A stretch of DNA of 64,000 nucleotides from contig CAMDCE010000014.1 in assembly GCA_945889625.1 (NCBI GenBank), positions 1-64,000 of the forward strand, written 5' to 3'. This document shows, piece by piece, positions 1 through 7,395 of this stretch (the first letter of the stretch is position 1; each line of letters begins with the position of its first letter). The DNA comes from Asaia bogorensis. GTDB taxonomy: Bacteria; Pseudomonadota; Alphaproteobacteria; Reyranellales; Reyranellaceae. The notes below the pieces were generated by a model. The model saw only the letters and a list, made by a program, of their open reading frames with translations. It searched no databases and was not told the DNA's origin. The position numbers were made by a program, and so were the translations under genes.

Positions 1-61
1 CAAGGGGCCGCGCTACAACAGAGAATCCGACTTGCCGACAAAGGGGAACTTCTAAATCTAA

Positions 62-340
62 CGAGAGTCAGGAGTTTCGGCGGCTGGTATTACTGATGAG
101 ACGATTCTACCAAATTCGAAGAGCAAGTTTATGCATATCGACGCGCCAGAGACCAAGCAGTTCTGCGATGGCTAAGGGCCAGCTGCTGTTGGTCGGTACA
201 GCGAAGCGTCAAGCAGTCATTTCCGCCACTCGCCTCGGATGCTGCACGGCGCGGTACCTGTGGCAACCGTTTGCCATCAAGAGAAAAATTGGCCCATCCA
301 TGCTGAGCAATGGCTCTGCCGAAATGCACACTGTCTCAGG
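62..340 (+). pseudogene. Decayed thermonuclease (SNase-like) remnant
   Basis: In one forward frame the translation reads GITDETI, then about ten residues later FMHIDAPETKQFC, matching the SNase pattern (V.DGDTI ... RL.GIDAPE). An in-frame TAA follows at 173-175. The same frame then resumes with YSEASSSHF and PVATVCHQEKN, which resemble the SNase segments around the conserved Ala/Ser helix and the 'YGR.VA.C' strand. The remnant runs into the 3' end of the convergent alcohol dehydrogenase gene with no clear end of its own. The match is by eye, and key arginines of the active site are not evident, so I read it as a dead gene. Its 5' end may be incomplete because it lies at the window edge. Confidence 0.45.
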
Positions 341-382
341 CGCCAATGGATTAGGTCCCCGGCCTGTCATTGGCGGCAATCG

Positions 383-1483
383 TCAGAACGTAATAACGGT
401 TCGGACGGCCTCGCCCCGTGTCATGGCGGCGAAGCCGTCGTTGATCTCGCCCAGCGTGATGCGCCGCGTGATCAGCTCGTCGAGCTTGAGTCGTCCGTCG
501 AGATAGAGCCGGGCCAGCCAGGGAAAGTCGCGCCGCGGCCGCGCCCCGCCGTAGCTCGAGCGGATCATGCGTTTCTCGCCCATCATCGAGCCGAAGCGCA
601 GTGACACCATCTGGTTCACGCCGGTCTTGCCGAGGATCACGATCTCCGCCCCCGGGCGGGCGATTTCCAGCATGGTCTGAAGGGCCTTCTCGTTGCCGGC
701 GCATTCCAGCACATAGTCGGCGCCGCGGCCGCCCGTCAGGTCCCTGACCTGGGCGATCAGGTCGTTGGCCCGGGCGTCGAGCGTGTGCGTCGCGCCGAAG
801 GTCTTGGCCATCGCCAGGCGTCCGGCATCGATATCGATCGCGACGATCGTTTCCGCCCGCTCCAGCGCCGCACCCTGCACGGCATTGAGGCCGACCGCCC
901 CGCAACCGACCACCGCCACCGAGCTGCCGGCCTCGATGCGCGCCATGCGCGCGGCCCCGCCCACGCCCGTCATGACGCCGCAGCCGATCAGGCAGGCCCG
1001 GTCGAAGGGGATTTCCTTCGGCACCGCGACCGCACTGGTCTCGTGCACGATGCTGCACTCGGCATGGGACGACACGGCCGAGAAGTGATTGAGCCGCTGG
1101 CCGTCGAGCGCCAGCCGCGAGCCGCCGTCGAGCAGGGAACCCTGGCCGTTGTGCCGGGTGTGCGGCTCGCACAGGATCGGCTGGCCGCGGTCGCAGTAGA
1201 AGCAGTGGCCGCAGGTCGGGTTCCACGAACAGACGACGTGATCGCCGGGTTTCACCAGGCTGACATCGCGGCCGACGGCCTCGACGATGCCGGCGCCCTC
1301 ATGGCCCAGGATCACCGGCAGCGGCCAGGCGAGCTGGCCCTGGATGATCTCGAGGTCGGTGTGGCAGAGGCCGCTCGCCTTGTTGCGCACCAGCACGTCG
1401 GAGGGTCGGAGGTCCTCCGACGTCACCTCGCGAACGGCCAGGGGTGCGCCGATGCGCTCGAGGACGGCCGCCTTGAAGCGCAT
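383..1483 (-). CDS. Zinc-dependent alcohol dehydrogenase, MDR superfamily
   Basis: 366-residue medium-chain dehydrogenase predicted to oxidise an alcohol or glutathione adduct with NAD in the cytoplasm. Catalytic zinc ligands are visible as C40 (GLCHTD), H61 (GHEGAG) and C168. The structural zinc lobe is C91, C94, C97 and C105. The dinucleotide-binding Gly motif VVGCGAVG lies at about 191-198. The pattern is that of class III-like or aryl-alcohol dehydrogenases; the substrate cannot be read from sequence. The ATG follows the stop of the upstream dioxygenase gene with no gap (TGA-ATG), so the two are almost certainly translationally coupled and may act on one substrate. Confidence 0.9.
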   Translation of the reverse strand: MRFKAAVLERIGAPLAVREVTSEDLRPSDVLVRNKASGLCHTDLEIIQGQLAWPLPVILGHEGAGIVEAVGRDVSLVKPGDHVVCSWNPTCGHCFYCDRGQPILCEPHTRHNGQGSLLDGGSRLALDGQRLNHFSAVSSHAECSIVHETSAVAVPKEIPFDRACLIGCGVMTGVGGAARMARIEAGSSVAVVGCGAVGLNAVQGAALERAETIVAIDIDAGRLAMAKTFGATHTLDARANDLIAQVRDLTGGRGADYVLECAGNEKALQTMLEIARPGAEIVILGKTGVNQMVSLRFGSMMGEKRMIRSSYGGARPRRDFPWLARLYLDGRLKLDELITRRITLGEINDGFAAMTRGEAVRTVITF

Positions 1484-2368
1484 TCAGCTCGCCCGCGTCG
1501 CCGGAGCGTCGAGATCGCGCACCTTGGCCGCACCGGCGTAGAGGATTTTGGTCTGCCGCTCGACCAGCGCGGCATGGTAGGCCACCGCCGCCGGATCGAA
1601 CTCGGATTTCGGGGACGGGTCGCGGTCGAAATGGCCGTAGGTGTCGGTGCCGCGCACCAGCATGGCGCTGTCGCGCACCGCCGTCAGTTGCCGGACATGG
1701 GTGGGAATGTAGCGCACGGCGTAGCCGATGCGCCGGTGATCGGCCCGGTTGGGCTGCGAGCCGTGGATCAGGCGGACATGATGCAGGGAAATCTCGCCGG
1801 GCTTCAGCAAGACATCGACCGACTTGGACTCGTCGACTTCGACCTGGATCTCCTGGCCACGGCTCAACAGGTTGCGCTCGTCGAACGTATCCTTGTGGAC
1901 GATCTGCTCGCCGTGGGTGCCCGGCATGACCTTCATGCAGCCGGACCGGACGGTGCTCGGTGTGAAAGCGATCCAGGCGGTGACGATCTCGGGCTTCGAC
2001 AGGCCCCAGTAGGTCGAGTCCTGGTGCCAGCTCACGAAGCTCGGATCGTGCGCGCCCTTGGTGAAGAAGCCGCTGCCCCAGGCGAGGATGTCGGGGCCGA
2101 TGACGTCCTCGACGGCGTCGAGCACCCTGGGATGACGGACGAGATCCTCGAGCCAGGGCACCAGCAGGTGCGGCTTCATGTTGGTGCGGCGCGAAATCGT
2201 GCCGCCTTCACGGGCCTCCAGCGCTGAGAGCCTCTGCTCGCAGAGGGCGGCATCGGCCTCCGACATGATGCGGATCGGGAAGAAGAAGCCGTCGCGGCGA
2301 TACTGCTCGACCTCGGCGGGAGAAAGCACCTTGGTCGTTGCCGGTTGCCTGATCGCCTCGGGCATCAT
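1484..2368 (-). CDS. Phytanoyl-CoA dioxygenase (PhyH) family protein
   Basis: 294 residues from the chosen ATG, which sits 4 bases after an AAGGAGA ribosome-binding site; a longer reading frame upstream lacks one. The Fe(II)/2-oxoglutarate facial triad is visible as H115-x-D117 (SWHQDS) and H202 (LIHGSQPN), with a downstream Arg pair at about 212-213 suited to binding 2-oxoglutarate. Members hydroxylate small organic molecules, lipids or secondary metabolites; the substrate here is unknown. It is the first gene of a two-gene unit with the alcohol dehydrogenase, consistent with hydroxylation followed by oxidation. Confidence 0.88.
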   Translation of the reverse strand: MMPEAIRQPATTKVLSPAEVEQYRRDGFFFPIRIMSEADAALCEQRLSALEAREGGTISRRTNMKPHLLVPWLEDLVRHPRVLDAVEDVIGPDILAWGSGFFTKGAHDPSFVSWHQDSTYWGLSKPEIVTAWIAFTPSTVRSGCMKVMPGTHGEQIVHKDTFDERNLLSRGQEIQVEVDESKSVDVLLKPGEISLHHVRLIHGSQPNRADHRRIGYAVRYIPTHVRQLTAVRDSAMLVRGTDTYGHFDRDPSPKSEFDPAAVAYHAALVERQTKILYAGAAKVRDLDAPATRAS

Positions 2369-2501
2369 GCAGTCTCCTTGCCAATGGGGCCGGATCGAAC
2401 GCCACGGCGGCCCCCGCCTCTGCCACATTTGCACCCAATGCACGTCCCGTCCAAGCCCCTCTCATGGCCTCGTGAGAGCGCCTTTTTACTGTTCGTCCGA
2501 C

Positions 2502-2903
2502 CTACTCCTCAAACTCCTCAAAGCGACTCGTGGCGTCACGATCGCGGTCGTATCGTCTGGTGAGCGGAAACGGCGGCAACCAGGACTCGCGGCGGACGAT
2601 CCAGCTTTCGTAGGTTGGCTTCAGCTGGTCGGGGGCATCCAGGGATCCCAGGTTCACTCCGATTTCGTCGCCGAAGCGTCCGAAAACGGGCGCGCCGCAG
2701 CGCGGACAGAAAGACCGCCCGGCGTAGTCGCGTGCTTCACCCTCGATCGTCACCGCATCCCGAGGGAACACCGCGGAGGCGTGAAAAAGGGCCCCATGAT
2801 GCTTGCGGCAGTCGAGACAGTGACAAAGACCGACCCGGTACGGGCGTCCCGTCGCCACGAATCGGACGCTGCCGCATAGGCAACCGCCGGTGAATCGGTC
2901 CAT
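2502..2903 (-). CDS. GFA-family (CENP-V-like) zinc protein
   Basis: 133 residues starting at an ATG preceded by GGAGGAGAAG. The family is named for glutathione-dependent formaldehyde-activating enzyme, though that activity is disputed for the type member and for most homologues. The zinc cysteines are all present: C8 and C10 (GGCLCGSVRF), C27, C29 and C32 (CHCLDC), C66 and C69 (CPRCGAP). The length is normal for a single GFA domain. It lies downstream of a short intergenic space on the same strand as the dioxygenase pair but is probably a separate unit. The biochemical role is unassigned. Confidence 0.85.
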   Translation of the reverse strand: MDRFTGGCLCGSVRFVATGRPYRVGLCHCLDCRKHHGALFHASAVFPRDAVTIEGEARDYAGRSFCPRCGAPVFGRFGDEIGVNLGSLDAPDQLKPTYESWIVRRESWLPPFPLTRRYDRDRDATSRFEEFEE

Positions 2904-2995
2904 GCTGCTTCTCCTCCAAATCAAGCGGTCGGAACTTAGTACATCAATGGAGGCGAGGCGCGCAGAAAGACCCGCAGCACGTCCGACGTCAATCG

Positions 2996-4999
2996 TCAGC
3001 GCTTCATGAAAATCACTTTGGCGTCCTGCCCTGTAGATGTCTTGATCGTGAAGACGATTTGATTGTCAGTCACGCGACCGCCGTGATTGCCGGGAGACTG
3101 AGTCGCCACGCACTGCTTGTTGAAGCCCAGCGTGCGCATCTGGGCGTTACCATTCGGCTCGATCGTCAGCGTGAAGACGATGTCCTTGGAACAGGTCGTG
3201 TTCAGCCAGCTGCCGGAGCCAGTGCCGTTGGCCACCCTCACCCGGAATTGCTGCCCGCCAAGAATGCCGACATAGTCGCCGTCGAACGGCGCGAGCGGGT
3301 TTGTCGTGGGCGCGGGTGTCGCTTTGGCGTCGTCAGGCTTCTTGGCCTCGACCGCCGGCTTCTTCTGTTCTTCAATGTGCCTGGCGATCGCCGGCGCTCC
3401 CTGCTGCAGTAGCGCCTGCTTCTGCTCCGGCGTCAGGAATCCCGTCGCCGGCTGGTTCTGCGTGCGCTGCCAGGCTCCGATCATTTCACGCGAGCGCGGC
3501 CTCAGGACGCCGTCCGTCCCGCGCGTGTCGAAGCGCAGCGACGTCAGCGCCACCTGGAGGTGCTGGCGCTCGACGAGACCAAGACGCAACGCCGCTTCGG
3601 CGGCTTCGGCGCCTTTCAAATCCTTTTCCCCGGCCTCCCGACGCGCCGCCGCTTCGGCCTCCGCCCTTCGTGCCGTCTCCTCTTCGAGGCGCTTGCGCTC
3701 GGCCGCCTGGGCGTCCAGCCGGCGCTGGACTTCCATCTCGACCTGGCGCTTCAGCGCCGCTTCGAGCTCGCTCCTCTGCCGGAGCTCCTCGTCGATCCTG
3801 TGCTGGGCCGCGGCCTGCGCCTCGGCCTTCTGCCGGGCCTCGCTCTCCGCGCGCAGCCGCTCGAGTTCCTGCCGCTCGGCCTGGCGTTGGGCCTCGGCCG
3901 CCGCCGCTTGGGCCTCGATCGTTCCGCTGGCTGCGGCCGGTGGCGAGCGCTCTGCGGTGACGAAATAGAATGCGCCGCCCGTCAGAATGAGCGCCGCGGC
4001 GACGGCAAGCCCGATCGACAGCCCGCGCCCGCGCGCCGGCGCGGCGGCCTCGGGCTTGGGCCGGATCACGACCGTTTGGGCGGTGTCGGCAGTGGCCGCC
4101 TGGGCGAGGATCGTCCGCCAGACCGCAATCGATCGCGGCCGGTCGGCGGCGTGCACAGCCAATCCTTTGTCGATTCCGGCCAACAGTCCTGACCGGAAGC
4201 CGGCGGGCGTCCGCAATGCCAGCGGCCGGTAGGTGTCGCTCAGCACGCGCTCGAACGACGAGGGCGGCACCTGGCCCGCGATGGCGTGATGGAGCGTGGC
4301 CGACAGGCCGTAGATGTCGGTCCACGGTCCCTGGTTGCCCGACGTGTATTGCTCGGGGGCGGCGTAGCCCGGCGTGAACACCGCCGTCATCGCGGAGGTG
4401 CGGCTCGCCATGGCCGCGCGCGAGGCGCCGAAGTCGATCAGCGTCGGCTTGCCGTCGGCGTCGAGGATGATGTTGGCGGGCTTGATGTCGCGGTGCAGGA
4501 AGCCCACGGCGTGGACCTGCTCGAGGCCGTCGAGCAGCGGCGGCAGCACGCGCTCGATCTCGGCGGGCGGCGGCGGCCCGCTGTGGCGAATGCGATGCTC
4601 GAGAGTCTCGCCGACCGCGAGCTCCATGACGATGTAGGCAGTGCCGTGCGCCTCGAGGAAATCGTGGACGCGCGCCACAGCCGGCGCGCGGCCGAGCGTG
4701 GCCAGCGTGCGGGCCTCGTCGAGGAAGCGCTCGCGCCCCCAGATGAATTCTTCGGCAAGCTCGGTCGAGCGCGGCAGGACGGTCGCGCCGTCCTCACGCA
4801 GCGCCAGCGACGTCGGCAGGTATTCCTTGATGGCGACGTCGCGGTTAAGCGTGATGTCGCGAGCGCGGTAGGTGATGCCGAAAGCGCCCTGGCCGAGCAC
4901 GGCGACCAGCTCGTAGTTGCGCAGCCGGGTGCCGAGCTTCAAGGCGCCGCGCAATGCGCCATCTTTGGCTGCGACTTGGTGGGATTCGGCATTGGCCAC
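2996..4999 (-). CDS. Membrane-anchored Ser/Thr protein kinase with C-terminal sensor-like domain
   Basis: 667 residues. The Hanks-type kinase domain spans about 30-295: Gly-rich GQGAFG at 36-41, catalytic K58 (VAIKEY), HRDIKPAN from 169, DFG at 189-191 and APE at 214-216, so it looks active. A single membrane helix follows at about 327-347, then an Ala/Glu/Arg/Gln-rich coiled coil at about 360-470. A stretch at about 473-545 (IGAWQRTQNQPATGFLT) resembles a peptidoglycan-binding-like fold, and a Cys-containing beta-rich domain lies at 575-667. The topology suggests a cytoplasmic kinase with a periplasmic sensory tail. No phosphatase or obvious substrate gene is adjacent. Confidence 0.9.
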   Translation of the reverse strand: MANAESHQVAAKDGALRGALKLGTRLRNYELVAVLGQGAFGITYRARDITLNRDVAIKEYLPTSLALREDGATVLPRSTELAEEFIWGRERFLDEARTLATLGRAPAVARVHDFLEAHGTAYIVMELAVGETLEHRIRHSGPPPPAEIERVLPPLLDGLEQVHAVGFLHRDIKPANIILDADGKPTLIDFGASRAAMASRTSAMTAVFTPGYAAPEQYTSGNQGPWTDIYGLSATLHHAIAGQVPPSSFERVLSDTYRPLALRTPAGFRSGLLAGIDKGLAVHAADRPRSIAVWRTILAQAATADTAQTVVIRPKPEAAAPARGRGLSIGLAVAAALILTGGAFYFVTAERSPPAAASGTIEAQAAAAEAQRQAERQELERLRAESEARQKAEAQAAAQHRIDEELRQRSELEAALKRQVEMEVQRRLDAQAAERKRLEEETARRAEAEAAARREAGEKDLKGAEAAEAALRLGLVERQHLQVALTSLRFDTRGTDGVLRPRSREMIGAWQRTQNQPATGFLTPEQKQALLQQGAPAIARHIEEQKKPAVEAKKPDDAKATPAPTTNPLAPFDGDYVGILGGQQFRVRVANGTGSGSWLNTTCSKDIVFTLTIEPNGNAQMRTLGFNKQCVATQSPGNHGGRVTDNQIVFTIKTSTGQDAKVIFMKR

Positions 5000-5549
5000 G
5001 TCCTATCTTCGCGCCTGGCCGTGAAAAGTCTAGCGGGAGGGGTTCCTACGCGCCAACGAGATGGCTGACCGTGGCGTGCCATTCCGTGACCACGCAGATT
5101 GGGAACAACTCGTGCAATCTCACAGTGAGCCACTATTCCCTCACTGGTCTGGGAACAGCGGTGGGCGTCCGGAACCCGTGCGCTCATTCCTCTCATAGGG
5201 CATTTGTCGAGAATCGAGCTGCCGGGGTATGATGAAATGGCAGTCGCTGTGACCGCACAATTCTAACACCGATCAATACGTGTGGTTGCGGGTCCTTGGG
5301 GCCGATAGGAGATGGCCCCGTGGGAACGACTTTGAGGCAAATCGTTCCGCTAGTACCATTTTCGAAAATGTTCGCTCGATGCCAGGCTAGAAATTTCTTC
5401 TGTCCGGGTGAGGGCTTGTGCTTCAGACCGTCACCCAAATCCATATCGAGTCGGCTGACCAATCAATGGAACTCGCTTCATGGCGTTGTTGGCGTTGATG
5501 TAAGCTTGACTGGGTGCAGGACCTTTTCCCGCGTAGTGTGGGATCACAC
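5000..5549. other. Intergenic, no gene recognised
   Basis: 550 bases upstream of the kinase gene and upstream of the small zinc-ribbon gene. Base composition is lower in G+C than the flanks. Short open frames exist on both strands, but none shows a recognisable motif or a good ribosome-binding site. It probably carries divergent promoters for the kinase gene and the 5550 gene, but I cannot point to specific elements. Confidence 0.5.
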
Positions 5550-5765
5550 ATGGCGAAAAACACAATCAAGCATGCACTGGTCTGTCGGGAATGCGGTCGC
5601 GCGGGTGAGTTCGTCTATGAGAAGAAGACAAACACCAAGGGGCCTAGGATCAACTACGAGAGTCTGACTCCGGGTTTCAGATTCAAGGACACCGGATACG
5701 CGCCCACCTCGACGATTAGCTGTAGCAAGTGCAACGAGGTCGTGTTTCCTTACTCAACGAGCTAA
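5550..5765 (+). CDS. Small zinc-ribbon-like hypothetical protein
   Basis: 71 residues from the ATG at 5550; an in-frame ATG at 5514 would add 12 residues. Two CxxC knuckles, CREC near the N terminus and CSKC near the C terminus, are spaced as in a rubredoxin-like or zinc-ribbon fold. The middle is polar and has no membrane segment. I do not recognise the family. The stop is 52 bases before the start of the GrdB-like gene on the same strand, so the two may be co-transcribed. The ribosome-binding site is weak, so the start is uncertain. Confidence 0.5.
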   Translation: MAKNTIKHALVCRECGRAGEFVYEKKTNTKGPRINYESLTPGFRFKDTGYAPTSTISCSKCNEVVFPYSTS

Positions 5766-5817
5766 CAACCGTCGCCGGAAGCGTCGGTTAAGCTGATGGC
5801 GAACGGGGGACCTCCCA

Positions 5818-6693
5818 ATGGCACAAGGCATAAGTCACCGGAGCTATGTCAGCTACATCGACAAGAGCCGCGAGTACTACGGAGCCTCCGGATACGAACG
5901 GCCATATCGTTGGGCACGCTACGAGCAAGTACCCTTTTCTCGGCTGACCAAACCGCTGTCCCAATCTCGTATCGGGGTGGTTACGACGGCGGACCGGGTT
6001 TCAGGAGCCGCGCCGCGCGCCACGAAGCTGTTCGCCGCGCCGAATAGCGAGAGCGGTCGCCTTTTTACCGAGAAGTCGTGGGACCGCGAAGCGACCCACA
6101 CCAACGACCCGGAAACCTATCTGCCTCTGGCGCGCCTCGCAGAACATGTCGATGCCGGACATGTGGGTTCGCTGAGCCCGAGGTTCTACGGAGTCCCGAC
6201 GGACTACAGCCAGCGGCTGACGCTCGAGCAGGACGCCCCCCAGATCGAAGCATGGATGCGTGAGGATGGCGTCGATATCGCCCTCCTGGTTCCCCTTTGA
6301 CCCGTTTGCCACCAGACCGTGAGTCTGGCCGCACGCCACCTCGAGGCCGCCGGTATTCCGACGGCTATCATCGGGTCCGCCAGGGATATCGTCGAGGAGT
6401 GCGGTGTGCCGCGGTTCCTGTTCGTGGATTTTCCCCTTGGGAATCCCTGTGGAAAGCCGTGGGACGTGGCGATGCAATACAAGATCGTCGGTGGCGCGCT
6501 GGAACTTCTGGAGCATGCCTGGTTACCTCGTACGACCGTGCAGCGGCCGGAGACCTGGGCTCAGGGCGAAGCCGACGAACGATGGCGGGAGCGATTCATG
6601 TGGGTGGGCGATGATAACCGCGCGGCGTTGGCGCAAGCCGGCGAAGCTCGGCGTCGGGCTCAAGCCGCCAAACAGCGGCGGAGCGGCAAGTAG
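5818..6693 (+). CDS. GrdB/PrdB-like reductase family protein, probable selenoprotein (in-frame UGA = Sec161)
   Basis: One reading frame of 291 residues interrupted by a single TGA at 6298-6300. Residues 1-160 (start after GGGGGACC) contain the family's N-terminal part, with GSLSPRFYGVPTDYSQR near 120-135 and VDIALLVPL just before the TGA. The same frame continues as PVCHQTVSLAARHLEAAGIP, then DFPLGNPCGKPWD, to a normal TAG at 6691-6693. From memory, Cys homologues of this glycine/sarcosine/betaine reductase selenoprotein B-related family have a Cys at exactly this point (CPVCHQ), so UGA would give a U-P-V-C redox motif. A hairpin at 6307-6333 fits a bacterial SECIS. The alternative is a nonsense mutation of that Cys codon. 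No sel genes lie in the window. Confidence 0.75.
6307..6333 (+). promoter_or_regulatory. Candidate bacterial SECIS hairpin
   Basis: Just after the in-frame TGA at 6298-6300, CCAGAC (6312-6317) pairs perfectly with GTCTGG (6323-6328) around the loop CGTGA. A 2x2 internal loop below it is followed by TGC/GCA (6307-6309 with 6331-6333). The apical loop starts 17 bases after the TGA and has G as its second base. As I recall the bacterial SECIS model, a stem of 4-16 bp, a loop 16-37 nt from the UGA and a G in the first two loop positions are expected, and all three hold. It lies inside the coding frame, as bacterial SECIS elements do. Confidence 0.6.
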
Positions 6694-7395
6694 CGCGCTG
6701 ACGGGCCGAGTTTCATGCACTCATGAACGGGCATCAGTCGCACAGGCATAGGAAGTCCGCTCAGGGTCAGAAACGGATGTGCTTCGGGTCGCCGATGGAG
6801 CCTTAGACATCGCCTCCTGGCCGCGTCCTGATGGCGAGCCAGTCGCTCCCTGCTATTCCGGAAGCTTTCCCTGTTCGGCCGACAAAAATTCCCTGTTCCA
6901 AAATCACCGAGGTCATCGTCAAAGGTCCCAAAACTGGGGCTGACAGCACCAATTCATCGTCCGGCTGGGCCGCGACTCGGCAAAATTTCCTGCTATTTTC
7001 CCTGTTAGCAGGGAATTTACCGTGGAGATAGTTCGCGGTGGACTGCACCCACCGGATAGAGAGAAGCCGTCGGGTCGATTTCTCACCCGTTTCTCACCTC
7101 GGTGAGGTACATCAAATGCAGGCACGGACGGTATTTCGGCGTTTCTCACATTCCGGAGGTGGCCCCTTCGCACCGGAACCGACGCTCGTTGGAGCAACTT
7201 CGGTAAGGACCATAGTCGGCTCCCGGCACCCCCTTGCGTTGGAGTGCATTGCAAAGAGGACGACGCATGCAATCCCTCGACGTTGTCATACAGCCGAACG
7301 AAGAGGCTCTGCTGCTCCGGCGCATCAACGCCACGGCGCTGATCGGCGCCGTTCGTGGCGGGCGCCGCGCAGTTCCGACATGACAGGATCGGAGG
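6694..7395. other. Intergenic, no confident gene
   Basis: About 700 bases between the GrdB-like gene and the 3' end of the GMC oxidoreductase gene. It contains three copies of TTCCCTGTT (6867, 6889, 6998). The last forms a perfect 7-bp palindrome with CAGGGAA. A 38-codon frame at 7267-7383 has a GAGGA motif before its ATG but no recognised similarity, so I do not call it. No tRNA or integrase is visible. Confidence 0.5.
6995..7018. repeat. Palindrome TTCCCTG-TTAG-CAGGGAA
   Basis: A perfect 7-bp inverted repeat with a four-base loop at 6998-7015, flanked by A/T-rich bases. Two further TTCCCTGTT half sites lie at 6867 and 6889. It could be an operator-like site or a worn mobile-element end. 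Nothing nearby decides between these. Confidence 0.4.

Noticed and set aside
5193-5462. 89-codon frame on the complement strand upstream of the kinase
   Set aside because: No motif, no ribosome-binding site and unlike neighbouring codon use.
6319-6693. Separate gene starting at GTG 6319
   Set aside because: It is in the same frame as the upstream 160 codons, has no ribosome-binding site, and would lack the N-terminal half of its family. A single UGA-containing gene explains it better.
7267-7383. 38-codon ORF with a GAGGA motif before its ATG
   Set aside because: No similarity, low complexity at the C terminus, and in a region of unclear status. Not enough to call a gene.
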